A stretch of 18,339 bases of DNA from positions 30,589-48,927 of the forward strand of contig DCGS01000069.1 of assembly GCA_002314645.1 (NCBI GenBank), read 5' to 3'. This document shows, one piece after another, positions 6,776 to 14,665 of the stretch. Numbering within the stretch: position 1 is the stretch's first letter; each line of letters begins with the position of its first letter. This DNA is from Ruminococcaceae bacterium UBA1772. GTDB taxonomy: Bacteria > Bacillota > Clostridia > Oscillospirales > Acutalibacteraceae. The notes under the pieces were generated by a model. The model was not told the origin of the DNA and ran no database searches. It saw only the letters and a list, made by a program, of their open reading frames with translations. A program made the position numbers and the translations under genes.

Positions 6776-7495
6776 CTAATCATTGTGCATTTTATCCAAA
6801 GCCACAACGGCCACAAAAACACTACTCGCCCCACCTAGTCTGAGTACACTTGCGCACGCATCTGCTGTTGCACCTGTCGTTAGAATATCATCTACTAAGA
6901 GAATTGTTTTACCTCTAACATCCTTTCCTTGACCTACAAAATATGTGTTTAAAACATTCTCTCTGCGCTTTTCCGCTCCCAACATATGCTGTATGTCTTT
7001 TTGTGGTTTCTTGGTAAGCAAATCATAGTCCTTTTTATCCTCATCTATACTAATAGATTCCAAAATTGAAGCACTTTGGTTAAAGCCTCTTTCTCTAATA
7101 CTTTTGTTTGTAGAAGGAACGCAGGTAACAATATCAAAGGCAATTCCAAAATACTTCATTTCTATATCCTTAGATAGTTCTTCGCCAAGGAAACGAGAGA
7201 CACCCTCCTTTTTTCCAAACTTCATCCTGCCTATTGCCTTTTTTATTGATCCTTCATAATAAAACGGTGCTATAACCATTTCATATGCGTGTAGATTTTT
7301 TCTGCATGAGCAGTATTCCTTTCCCACTCCACAATATGGGCAAAATGGTGCTTTAGTTCTAAACACATCTGCTTTGCACTCTGGGCAAAAATCCTCTTTT
7401 TCATTTGAAATATAGTTACCACAGGAAACACATTTTCTTGGGTAAATAAAAGAAGCAGCCTGCAAAAGCAGACTGCCTTTTTTCTCATTAGACAT
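6776..7495 (-). CDS. comFC: ComF family protein, ComFC-like phosphoribosyltransferase fold (239 aa)
   Basis: This is a cytoplasmic protein of the ComF family, linked in Bacillus and Haemophilus to uptake of single-stranded DNA during competence; its exact role in Clostridia is not settled. The N-terminus carries two Cys4 zinc-binding sets: C22, C25, C37, C40 and C52, C55, C62, C64. The type I phosphoribosyltransferase motif ILLVDDILTTGAT is near residues 198-210. SIRERGFNQS is also typical of ComFC. Length is normal. The ATG at 7495 is one base beyond the recD2 stop, with AAAGGCGG inside the end of recD2 as ribosome site, so translation is likely coupled. Pairing with a RecD2 helicase suggests a shared DNA-processing role. 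Confidence 0.92.
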   Translation of the reverse strand: MSNEKKGSLLLQAASFIYPRKCVSCGNYISNEKEDFCPECKADVFRTKAPFCPYCGVGKEYCSCRKNLHAYEMVIAPFYYEGSIKKAIGRMKFGKKEGVSRFLGEELSKDIEMKYFGIAFDIVTCVPSTNKSIRERGFNQSASILESISIDEDKKDYDLLTKKPQKDIQHMLGAEKRRENVLNTYFVGQGKDVRGKTILLVDDILTTGATADACASVLRLGGASSVFVAVVALDKMHND

Positions 7496-7496
7496 A

Positions 7497-9698
7497 CTAA
7501 TCCGCCTTTAAAAAATATTTGAGAGCGGAATATCTTTTTATTTTTCTATCATTTTCAACCATTGAAAGAATTTGAGCCTTTCTTCCAATAGTTATCATTT
7601 TGGACTTTGCTCTAGTTACTGCAGTGTAGAACAAATTCCTGTAACAAAGCATTGGTGGAACATCTATTACTGGCATTATTACAGCTTCAAACTCTGAGCC
7701 TTGGCTCTTATGAACCGTAACTGCATAAGCAAGTTCCAGTTCTTTAAGGTTTTCTGCTGGATATGTAGCAACTCTTCCATCAAAGTTTATTTTTATAATG
7801 CCAGAAGAACGTTCTATTGACTCAATGAATCCAACGTCTCCGTTGAAGATTCCATCGCCTTCCTCTTTGCCTCGAGTCCAGTGAATGTTGTAGTCGTTCT
7901 TCATTTGCATTACTTTGTCTCCAACCCTAAAGGTTCTTGTCATAAGCTTTATTTCAGCTTTTCCTTTTGCTGGAGGATTAATGGCTTCTTGAATAACACG
8001 GTTAAGATTAACAGTGCCTGTATCTCCTTTTTTAGAAGGGCATAATATTTCTATGTCCTTTACTGGATCATAGCCATACGCCCTTGGAAGACGCTCCGTA
8101 TAGAGTTTAACAATGTCATAAACTGTTTTTGTACCATTGTCCCTCTCCATGTGGAAAAAGTCATTATCCACTCTTGAGAGTTCAGGCTCTTCACCTCTGA
8201 CTATTTTATGAGCATTTGTAACAATAAGGCTCTGCATTGCCTGTCTAAACACTTCATCAAGTCTAACAGTTGGAAGAAGTTCAGATGCCAAAAGGTCAAA
8301 TAAAACGTTACCAGCGCCGACTGGCGGTAGCTGGTCGGCGTCACCTACCATAATTAGACGGCACCCAAGTGGGAGAGCCGAAAGAAGGGCAGAAAAAAGA
8401 ACGACGTCTACCATGGAGAGCTCGTCAACAATTACGGCGTCAGCCTCAATTGGGTTGCGTTCGTTTCGACAGAAGTGCATACGTTCACCGTTCTGTCTTT
8501 CTGCCTCTAGAAGACGATGAATTGTTGAAGCTTCCTTGCCAGTAATTTCGGACATTCGTTGTGCGGCTCTTCCTGTTGGTGCCGTCAATACAACGTTAAG
8601 TCCATCATTTTCAAAGAGTTCAAGTATTCCATTTACGGTTGTTGTTTTACCAGTACCAGGTCCACCTGTTAAGATGAGAGCCCCTTTAGTAACAGCGGTA
8701 ATTATGGCCTCTCTTTGTAATTCTTCGTATTTAATACCATTACGCTTTTCAAGTTTTTCTATTTCCTTTGAAAGAGCCTGTCTACCCGCTGGTGGAAAGG
8801 CAACCATCATTTTTATTTTTCCTGCAATTTTTGTTTCTGCATCATAAATTTGAGGGAGGAAAATGAATTCTTTGCCTTCTAGTCGCGTACAGACAAGTTG
8901 CTTTTCTGTTGTAAGCGTATCTATTAAAATGTCTATTGTGTCCTGGTCGACTGAAAGGAGATCAGAACAAGGAGACAAAAGCTTTTCTCTTGGTAAACAT
9001 GTGTGACCATTTGAAAGGTTATGGGTTACCACATGTAGAATGCCCGCTTTAATTCTAAACTCATCTGATATTTTATTTGGAAGAGTACTTGCAATGGAAT
9101 CTGCTCTTTCAAACTGCATTCCTATTTCAGGAATACAGAGAAGATACGGATTTTCCATTACCCTGTTTACAGAATTTTTTCCAAATATTCTAAAAACGTT
9201 TAAGCACTCATTTGGTGTAAGACCTATGGATTCAAGCTTGATAATAATGTCTCTTACAGCAGCTTGCTCCGCAAACTGACGGCTTATACTTTCAGCCTTA
9301 TCCATTGAAATTCCACGTATTTTAGCGAGCTTTTGTGGGTGGTTTTCAATAACATCAAATGTATCAGCACCAAAGGCTTCAACAATTTTGGCTGCAAGTC
9401 CTGGTCCAATGCCTTTTACCGTACCGCCAGACAAATACTTAAGCATTTGTGCTGCGGTGCTTGGCATTGTACGTTCACATACTTCAGCACGGAATTGTCT
9501 GCCAAAGCTTTGGTGCGTGTCCCAGTGGCCCATAAAATGAACTTCTTCACCAGGTGCAATATCAGGCAAAGCCCCTACCACTGTAATAAGCTCGCCGTCC
9601 TCCGTGGAAACGTCTAAAACGGTGAAGCCAGTCTCTTCATTTCTAAATACAACCTCTTCGGCATAGCCGTAAAGGTCTTCTACTTTACGTTCATCCAA
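7497..9698 (-). CDS. recD2: RecD2-type SF1B DNA helicase (733 aa)
   Basis: This is an ATP-dependent 5'-3' DNA helicase of the RecD2 class, which works without RecBC in repair and replication-fork maintenance. Residues 1-90 form the OB-like N-terminal domain. A helix-hairpin-helix region follows (GGTVKGIGPGLAAKIVEAFG at about 90, and KLAKIRGISMDKAESI). Walker A GGPGTGKTTT is at about 345-354 with K351, Walker B VIVDELSMVD is near 425-435, and VGDADQLPPVGAGNV is motif III. The C-terminal motifs are YAVTVHKSQGSEF and LFYTAVTRAKS. Length matches the family. The start is a TTG at 9698 because AGGAGGTG lies nine bases before it and no ATG is in frame there. No promoter fits between it and the rnpB terminator. 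It is followed by comFC after one base. Confidence 0.95.
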   Translation of the reverse strand: MDERKVEDLYGYAEEVVFRNEETGFTVLDVSTEDGELITVVGALPDIAPGEEVHFMGHWDTHQSFGRQFRAEVCERTMPSTAAQMLKYLSGGTVKGIGPGLAAKIVEAFGADTFDVIENHPQKLAKIRGISMDKAESISRQFAEQAAVRDIIIKLESIGLTPNECLNVFRIFGKNSVNRVMENPYLLCIPEIGMQFERADSIASTLPNKISDEFRIKAGILHVVTHNLSNGHTCLPREKLLSPCSDLLSVDQDTIDILIDTLTTEKQLVCTRLEGKEFIFLPQIYDAETKIAGKIKMMVAFPPAGRQALSKEIEKLEKRNGIKYEELQREAIITAVTKGALILTGGPGTGKTTTVNGILELFENDGLNVVLTAPTGRAAQRMSEITGKEASTIHRLLEAERQNGERMHFCRNERNPIEADAVIVDELSMVDVVLFSALLSALPLGCRLIMVGDADQLPPVGAGNVLFDLLASELLPTVRLDEVFRQAMQSLIVTNAHKIVRGEEPELSRVDNDFFHMERDNGTKTVYDIVKLYTERLPRAYGYDPVKDIEILCPSKKGDTGTVNLNRVIQEAINPPAKGKAEIKLMTRTFRVGDKVMQMKNDYNIHWTRGKEEGDGIFNGDVGFIESIERSSGIIKINFDGRVATYPAENLKELELAYAVTVHKSQGSEFEAVIMPVIDVPPMLCYRNLFYTAVTRAKSKMITIGRKAQILSMVENDRKIKRYSALKYFLKAD

Positions 9699-9729
9699 AT
9701 GGCTTCACCTCCTACTTTTTTGCTAAATT

Positions 9730-9760
9730 AAGCGCCTGGGACCTTTCGTCTCAGGCGCTT
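9730..9760 (-). terminator. Terminator hairpin after rnpB, weak U-tract
   Basis: AAGCGCCTG pairs with CAGGCGCTT, then one A/C mismatch and GAC/GTC around a short loop. The stem is strong and begins six bases past the mature RNase P 3' end. What follows on the minus strand is AATTTAGC, a poor U-tract, so some read-through into recD2 is plausible. Confidence 0.65.
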
Positions 9761-9766
9761 TAATGT

Positions 9767-10100
9767 GTGACGAAGATCTGTAAGCCGAGTTCTGTCTTTT
9801 AAGGCAATCATCTATCTACGCTCTGCATTGCTACAGAGCTCTAGCCACCCTTCTGGTCGTAGGCCGAGCAAGCCTCGCAAGTCGGTGTTGCTCCGGATAG
9901 GGTTTACATGGCCATGATGTCTCCACCATGCCGGTGAGCTCTTACCTCGCCTTTCCATCCTTACCTCAAATGAGGCGGTTTATTTCTGTTGCACTTTCCC
10001 TAGGGTCACCCCCGGCGGCCGTTAGCCGTTATCCTGCTCTGTGGGGCTCGGACTTTCCTCTCGTCTACCAAAGTAGACCAGCGACTGCCCAATCATGTCA
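9767..10100 (-). ncRNA. rnpB: RNase P RNA, bacterial type A
   Basis: This is the catalytic RNA of ribonuclease P, which matures tRNA 5' ends. Read on the minus strand it has the near-universal GAGGAAAGTCCGAGC block (10060-10046), CAACAGAAATAAACCGCC, the AGGTAAGAGCTCACCG stretch, TGTAAACCCTATCCGGAGCAA, and the closing GACAGAACTCGGCTTACAG near the 3' end (9796-9779). GTGAC at the 5' end pairs with GTCAC at the 3' end to form P1, which sets both boundaries to within a few bases. The length of about 334 nt fits type A. A consensus promoter and a terminator flank it. Confidence 0.97.
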
Positions 10101-10108
10101 CGAAGACA

Positions 10109-10137
10109 ATTCTAATATAAGGTCATTAAATTGTCAA
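10109..10137 (-). promoter_or_regulatory. rnpB: Strong promoter of rnpB
   Basis: A perfect TTGACA (10137-10132), a 17-bp spacer and TAGAAT (10114-10109) on the minus strand place transcription start near 10101, right at the expected 5' end of the RNA. The 10138-10273 stretch upstream holds only AT-rich DNA and a TATAAT (10211-10216) that may serve the divergent LCP gene. Confidence 0.85.
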
Positions 10138-10273
10138 ACTTACCTATTGTATTATTTAGTAAAAGGTCGTAAAATGTTTTAATCTTTTCAAAAATGTAAT
10201 TTCTTGTTAATATAATGTTAGAAACTTTAGGCAATTATATTGTGGTCGCATTTGAAAAGGAAAGGAGTTCTAT

Positions 10274-11539
10274 ATGGACGATTTTTATTTCAACAAAAAT
10301 GCCGGCGCTCCAAAGAAGCCGGTTAGAAGAAACGACGGATATGAAGATATCAGTAGTTTCAGTTCAAATTCAAATAATATGCCAATGCAGTATGAGGATA
10401 TAAGCAGCCATTCTCCAGAAGAACAAAGAAGAAAGGCTCAGAAACCTACAAAGGGGAATCCTAAGAAAGCCCAAAAAACGAATCGCAAAAAGCCAAACAA
10501 GAGCGATTCATTCGAGGATATTTCATCAAACGGTGCAAAGCCAAAGAAGAAGAAAAATCCTATTTTAAAGGCTTTTGAAATTACAATCATAATACTTTTA
10601 ATTCTTGTACTTTTAATTGTGGGAGTTGGTTACTACTTCATTGGAAAAATGAACTTCAACGAAGATTTATCTGATGGACGAGTAAACCCTTACATTTCTG
10701 ACTCTGAACTCTACAGCAGTGAGGACGTAACAAACATTCTTCTCCTTGGTGTAGATGCCCGTGAAGGTGAAACAGTTTCAAGATCAGACACAATGATTTT
10801 GGTTTCAATAGACAAGGCAAATGAGAAAATTAAAATGACCTCATTCCTCAGAGACAGCTACGTTGAAATTCCTGAGCACGGTTGGAACAAGCTTAACGCT
10901 TCAGCAACCTTTGGCGGCGTTGAACTTGTAATGAATACACTTGAATACAACTTCAAGGTAAAAATCAACAACTATGCACTTGTAGATTTCGTGGCATTTG
11001 AAGAACTTATAGATGCCATTGGTGGCGTAGATGTTGAAATTACAGAAAAAGAGGCAAACTACCTCAACAAGACATGGAAGAACTGGTCACTTACTGGAAA
11101 CAAATTAACATTTGAATCTGGTGAATCAGTACATTTAAACGGTGAAGAAGCTCTTATGTTCAGCCGAATTCGTAAGCTTGACTCCGACTTCTACAGAACA
11201 CAGAGACAAAGACGTGTTATTTCTGGAGTTAAAGAAAAGCTTGCTTCTAATCCAACAAACATATTCAGTGTAGCTGATGCGGTACTTCCTCTTGTTGAAA
11301 CAGACATTACAGATTCTTCAATGATGAAGCTTTGCTTCGGTGCACTCTTCCAGTACATGAAGTACAACATGGCACAAATCCAAATTCCAGCAGATGGAAC
11401 ATGGCACAGTGAAATGAAGAGATGCGGCGACTCTCTTGTTTTCAGCATTGAAGACAACACAAAAATCCTTAAAAACTTCATCTACTTTGACGACTATGCA
11501 GGAAAAGAAGATGAAACCACAGAAACAACTGAAAACTAA
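10274..11539 (+). CDS. LytR-CpsA-Psr (LCP) family cell-wall transferase (421 aa)
   Basis: LCP enzymes attach wall polymers (teichoic acid-like or capsular) from lipid carriers to peptidoglycan, acting outside the membrane. A cytoplasmic tail of about 100 residues, rich in Lys and Pro, precedes one membrane helix (101-124). The LCP domain runs from about 150: NILLLGVDAREG (154-165), the R170-S171-D172 catalytic-site group, FLRDSYVEIP (191-200) with R193, the GGVDVEIT segment, and FSRIRKLDSDFYRTQRQRR. All expected Arg/Asp residues are present. The tail contains three copies of [YF]EDISS at residues 23-28, 40-45 and 80-85, which I do not recognise as part of the family. The ATG at 10274 follows AAAGGAG (10261-10267). 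A TATAAT at 10211-10216 may be its -10. A strong terminator ends the unit. Confidence 0.93.
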   Translation: MDDFYFNKNAGAPKKPVRRNDGYEDISSFSSNSNNMPMQYEDISSHSPEEQRRKAQKPTKGNPKKAQKTNRKKPNKSDSFEDISSNGAKPKKKKNPILKAFEITIIILLILVLLIVGVGYYFIGKMNFNEDLSDGRVNPYISDSELYSSEDVTNILLLGVDAREGETVSRSDTMILVSIDKANEKIKMTSFLRDSYVEIPEHGWNKLNASATFGGVELVMNTLEYNFKVKINNYALVDFVAFEELIDAIGGVDVEITEKEANYLNKTWKNWSLTGNKLTFESGESVHLNGEEALMFSRIRKLDSDFYRTQRQRRVISGVKEKLASNPTNIFSVADAVLPLVETDITDSSMMKLCFGALFQYMKYNMAQIQIPADGTWHSEMKRCGDSLVFSIEDNTKILKNFIYFDDYAGKEDETTETTEN

Positions 11540-11555
11540 AAATAAACATACATAT

Positions 11556-11593
11556 GTAAAGAGAAGTTTTTATGCTTCTCTTTACTTTTTTTT
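11556..11593 (+). terminator. Strong rho-independent terminator of the LCP gene
   Basis: GTAAAGAGAAG and CTTCTCTTTAC form a perfect 11-bp stem with an 8-nt loop, followed by eight T. The descending arm overlaps the -35 box of the next promoter. Confidence 0.92.
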
Positions 11594-11609
11594 GCCTATT
11601 TGTTAAAAT
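11581..11609 (+). promoter_or_regulatory. Extended -10 promoter of the membrane protein/TetR operon
   Basis: TTTACT (11581-11586), a 17-bp spacer and TAAAAT (11604-11609) preceded by TGT (extended -10) give a likely start near 11616, 24 bases before the ATG. The -35 box lies inside the upstream terminator stem and U-tract. Confidence 0.55.
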
Positions 11610-11639
11610 TAATATGTATATATGAAAGGAGGAATAATC

Positions 11640-12347
11640 ATGGCTAGAGAAGCAATTCAAAGACCTGAGGTTCCAGCAGAAGATTTTTTAAAAGACAATA
11701 ACAAAATTATGTTGCCAAAAAAATCAGGTGTTGTTATAAGTGGAATTCTTTATGTCTTAGCAAACGCTGTATTCTTTATTGCAGCATTTCTTGCTATGCC
11801 TCTCTTTGGTGAAGTAGTAGAGTTTGGTAGACTTCAACCAGTTGTCTCTGTATTCCGTGAATTATTCCCTAACTTCTCTTTCATATTTGTTGCAGTAATG
11901 CTTTTAGTTACTCTAGTTATGTATTCAAAGCATGTAAAAAAAGGATATCCTACATTTTTAACCCTTATATCCCTTCTTTATAACGACATTGCTTGTACTG
12001 TATTTGCTCTTATTTACTATTCAATAAATCTTCGTCAGGTTTATTTTACAAATGCAATTGTATTTATAATTCCTGTAATGACAATTGTGCTCTCATCTGT
12101 ATTCATAATAGATGATACATATGACATTATAAGAGACAGATATGAAATTCCAATAAAGAAAAAGGACAAGCCAAAGAAGAAGAAAAAGGCAAAAAAAGGT
12201 GAGCTTAAAATGGCAGAAGTTCCAACACCTACAATTGCCACAATTCAAGAAATTACTGAATTACATGAAAAGGCAGCTGCTAAAGCTGCAGAAATTGCAA
12301 TTCCATCACTTAAGACTACTCAAGGTGAGGATATAGATAATGTCTAA
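11640..12347 (+). CDS. Unrecognised four-helix membrane protein with Lys-rich tail (235 aa)
   Basis: I do not recognise this protein. It has a soluble N-terminus of about 30 residues, four hydrophobic segments (about 31-53, 79-95, 104-127 and 136-157) and a basic stretch at 173-190 made mostly of Lys. A short, probably amphipathic helix rich in Ala and Glu follows (about 200-221) before an acidic end. The even number of helices and the positive-inside rule would put both termini in the cytoplasm. No catalytic or transport motif is visible. The ATG at 11640 is chosen because AAAGGAGG lies about seven bases before it; an in-frame ATG at 11622 overlaps that site. The stop overlaps the TetR start by 8 bp, so the two are co-translated and probably work together, for example as a regulated membrane protein and its repressor. 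Confidence 0.8.
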   Translation: MAREAIQRPEVPAEDFLKDNNKIMLPKKSGVVISGILYVLANAVFFIAAFLAMPLFGEVVEFGRLQPVVSVFRELFPNFSFIFVAVMLLVTLVMYSKHVKKGYPTFLTLISLLYNDIACTVFALIYYSINLRQVYFTNAIVFIIPVMTIVLSSVFIIDDTYDIIRDRYEIPIKKKDKPKKKKKAKKGELKMAEVPTPTIATIQEITELHEKAAAKAAEIAIPSLKTTQGEDIDNV

Positions 12348-12930
12348 AAAGAACCAAAGAAACACCAAGAGTAAAATTGTTGCTGCTGCTTGGAAGCTCT
12401 TCTATGAGCAGGGCTTTGAAAACACAACAGTAGATGAAATTATTCTTGAGTCTAAAACTTCCAAAGGATCTTTTTATCACTACTTTTCAGGAAAGGATGA
12501 ACTTCTCGGTTCCCTTTCCTATTTATTTGATGAAAAATATGAAGAAATAACTCCAGAACTTGAACTAATAAATTCTTCATTTGAAAAGCTTATTTTTATG
12601 AATGAAAAGCTTTTCTCTATGATAGAAGATTCAATATCAATAGATTTGCTTGCACGAATGTATTCATCGCAGCTGACAACAAAAGGTGAAAAACACCTTC
12701 TTGACTATTCAAGATCTTATTTTAGACTTTTAAGAGAAGTTGTATCTGAAGGCCAAAAAGGTGGCGAGCTTAGAAACGACTTATCTACTAACGAAATTGT
12801 AAAAATGTATGCCCTTATTGAACGTGGGCTACTTTACGACTGGTGTATTTGTAATGGTGACTATCCACTTGGAAGTTATTCAAGAAAACTACTACCAAAT
12901 TTATTAGACTTTATTAAGAATCCAGAATGA
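12340..12930 (+). CDS. TetR/AcrR-family transcriptional regulator (196 aa)
   Basis: This is a one-component DNA-binding repressor. The N-terminal HTH spans about residues 10-57 (KIVAAAWKLFYEQGFENTTV, then EIILESKTSKGSFYHYFSGK), which is the TetR signature with the recognition helix SKGSFYHYF. The rest is helical and forms the ligand-binding/dimer domain, which does not reveal the ligand. Its length is typical. The ATG overlaps the stop of the preceding membrane-protein gene in ATGTCTAA, so translation is coupled. Autoregulation of this two-gene operon is the simplest guess; the putP promoter 140 bp downstream is a second possible target. The stop codon lies inside the terminator hairpin. Confidence 0.93.
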   Translation: MSKKNQRNTKSKIVAAAWKLFYEQGFENTTVDEIILESKTSKGSFYHYFSGKDELLGSLSYLFDEKYEEITPELELINSSFEKLIFMNEKLFSMIEDSISIDLLARMYSSQLTTKGEKHLLDYSRSYFRLLREVVSEGQKGGELRNDLSTNEIVKMYALIERGLLYDWCICNGDYPLGSYSRKLLPNLLDFIKNPE

Positions 12931-12957
12931 ACCATGTTCTTCTGGATTTTTTATTTT
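12919..12957 (+). terminator. Terminator overlapping the TetR stop codon
   Basis: AATCCAGAA (12919-12927) pairs with TTCTGGATT (12940-12948). GAAC and GTTC extend the helix inward. A T-rich run follows (12947-12957). The TGA stop is in the ascending arm of the structure. Confidence 0.85.
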
Positions 12958-13068
12958 TGTATTTATTTATGTTTAGACTTTAGTACAGTCATTAAACAAC
13001 GTAATATAGATAAATGTTGCATTAATTAATAAAAATAGTACAGACAAAGTATTATACTACGTTCTCTA

Positions 13069-13097
13069 TTGCGTGCATATATATTATATGGTATAAT
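13069..13097 (+). promoter_or_regulatory. putP: Extended -10 promoter of putP
   Basis: TTGCGT (13069-13074), a 17-bp spacer and a perfect TATAAT (13092-13097) preceded by TGG form an extended -10 promoter about 31 bases upstream of the ribosome site. Just upstream are a perfect palindrome AGTAT-T-ATACT (13048-13058) and an imperfect 15-bp dyad (12976-12990), both possible operators. Confidence 0.65.
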
Positions 13098-13134
13098 CCC
13101 ACAGTATTTTAAGAAAAGAAAGGTTTTGAAACTA

Positions 13135-14637
13135 ATGAATTTTGAAATTCTTGCCTTTGCAATGTACTTTGTTTTAGTACTTGTAGTAGGTGTTGTTTTC
13201 TTTATTAAAGGTAAAGACAACAGTAATGAAAAAGACTACTTCCTTGGTGGTCGTCAAATGGGCCCATACGTTACTGCAATGAGTGCTCAGGCATCAGATA
13301 TGTCTGCTTGGCTTCTCATGGGTCTTCCAGGCTCAATGCTCGCTTTTGGTTTTGGCCAGGCGTGGATTGGTATTGGTCTTGCACTCGGTACAGCACTTAA
13401 CTGGATTTTTGTTGCTAAGCGTCTTCGTAAGTTCTCTAAAGCTTCAGGCGATGCAATAACTCTTCCTCAGTATCTTTCAAACAGATTCCTTGCAAAGAGC
13501 CCTGCTCTTTCAATCATCTGTGCCATTGTATTCCTTATCAGCTTTACAATTTACGTAGCATCTGGTTTCGTAAGTGGTGCAACAGTATTTACAACTCTTG
13601 TTCCTTCTCTTAAGACAGAAACAGCAATGCTTATCTTTGCTGCAATTATTATCGTTTACACATTCCTTGGTGGATTCAAGGCAGTTTCTTGGACAGACTT
13701 CTTCCAGGGCATTCTCATGCTTATTGCTCTTCTTGCAGTTCCAATCGTAATTTTGGCTGTAGGTGGACTTGATACTTCAGCTCTTTCAGAAGTTTATGTA
13801 AATGCAGATGACGGTACAGAGTATGCATTCGTTGCAAACCTCTTCTCTGCATCATGGCAGGATATTGTTTCAGGTCTTGCTTGGGGTCTTGGATACTTCG
13901 GTATGCCTCACATCCTTGTAAGATTCATGGCTATTAGAAAGCCATCTGAAGTTAAGAAGTCAGCAATTGTTGCAATTATATGGGTTACAATAGCTCTCTT
14001 TGCTGCAATTCTCATTGCATACCTTGGTAGAATGATTGTTGCTGAAGAACTCCTTACTCAGGGACTTCAGAAGATTGTATTTATTGCACTTGCAAGAAAA
14101 TACTTCCCAGCATTCCTTTGTGGTATTCTTCTTGCTGCTATTATTGCTGCTTCAATGTCAACAGCTGACTCACAGCTCCTTGTTGCTTCATCTTCTTTCA
14201 CAAGCGACATCTACAAGCCAATCATTAGAAAGAATGCTTCTGACAAAGAGCTTCTTTGGGTTGGTAGAGTTGTAGTTCTTATTGTTGCAATTATTGCATA
14301 TATTATTGCAAGTTCTAAAGGTAAGGGTGCTCAGGCAATCATGGACATGGTTGAAAATGCTTGGGGTCTCTTCGGTGCAGCATTCGGCCCAACAGTAATT
14401 CTTTCAGTATTCTGGAAGCGCTTTACATATCAGGGTGCAATTGCTGGTATTGTTACTGGTGCTGTAGTTGACATTGTTTGGCTTATTGCACTTTCAAGCA
14501 CAGGCGTATACGAAATCCTTCCTGGTTTCGTAGCAAGCCTTATTGTTGCAGTAATTGTTACTCTTGTAACACCTGCTCCATCAGATGAAATCAATGCCAT
14601 CTTTGAAAAGGCAACAGACAAAAACTATGATGAATAA
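13135..14637 (+). CDS. putP: Sodium/proline symporter PutP, SSS family (500 aa)
   Basis: This protein imports proline together with Na+ across the cytoplasmic membrane. It is a full-length SSS-family carrier with about 13 helices. DYFLGGRQMGPYVTAMSA lies at residues 34-51, followed by QASDMSAWLLMGLPG at 52-66. D55 and S57 fall at the same positions as the Na+-site residues of E. coli PutP. The later ASMSTADSQLLVASSSF segment carries the second Na+-site Ser/Thr residues. WTDFFQGILM and FGAAFGPTVILSVFWKR also match PutP. The ATG at 13135 has AAAGAAAGG about 11 bases upstream; a TTG at 13126 is too close to it. It is transcribed alone between its own promoter and a strong terminator. Proline specificity rests on overall likeness, so another small amino acid is possible. 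Confidence 0.92.
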   Translation: MNFEILAFAMYFVLVLVVGVVFFIKGKDNSNEKDYFLGGRQMGPYVTAMSAQASDMSAWLLMGLPGSMLAFGFGQAWIGIGLALGTALNWIFVAKRLRKFSKASGDAITLPQYLSNRFLAKSPALSIICAIVFLISFTIYVASGFVSGATVFTTLVPSLKTETAMLIFAAIIIVYTFLGGFKAVSWTDFFQGILMLIALLAVPIVILAVGGLDTSALSEVYVNADDGTEYAFVANLFSASWQDIVSGLAWGLGYFGMPHILVRFMAIRKPSEVKKSAIVAIIWVTIALFAAILIAYLGRMIVAEELLTQGLQKIVFIALARKYFPAFLCGILLAAIIAASMSTADSQLLVASSSFTSDIYKPIIRKNASDKELLWVGRVVVLIVAIIAYIIASSKGKGAQAIMDMVENAWGLFGAAFGPTVILSVFWKRFTYQGAIAGIVTGAVVDIVWLIALSSTGVYEILPGFVASLIVAVIVTLVTPAPSDEINAIFEKATDKNYDE

Positions 14638-14665
14638 GCCTTTGTAAAAAGGTCAATTTAAACAG

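Noticed and set aside
9928..10182. Open frame across the RNase P region
   Set aside because: It lies on the opposite strand over the conserved rnpB RNA, so the open frame is accidental.
10211..10216. Full promoter for the LCP gene around TATAAT
   Set aside because: The -10 is perfect but the upstream hexamer at 17-18 bp (TCAAAA/TTCAAA) is poor, so only the -10 is mentioned in the gene entry.
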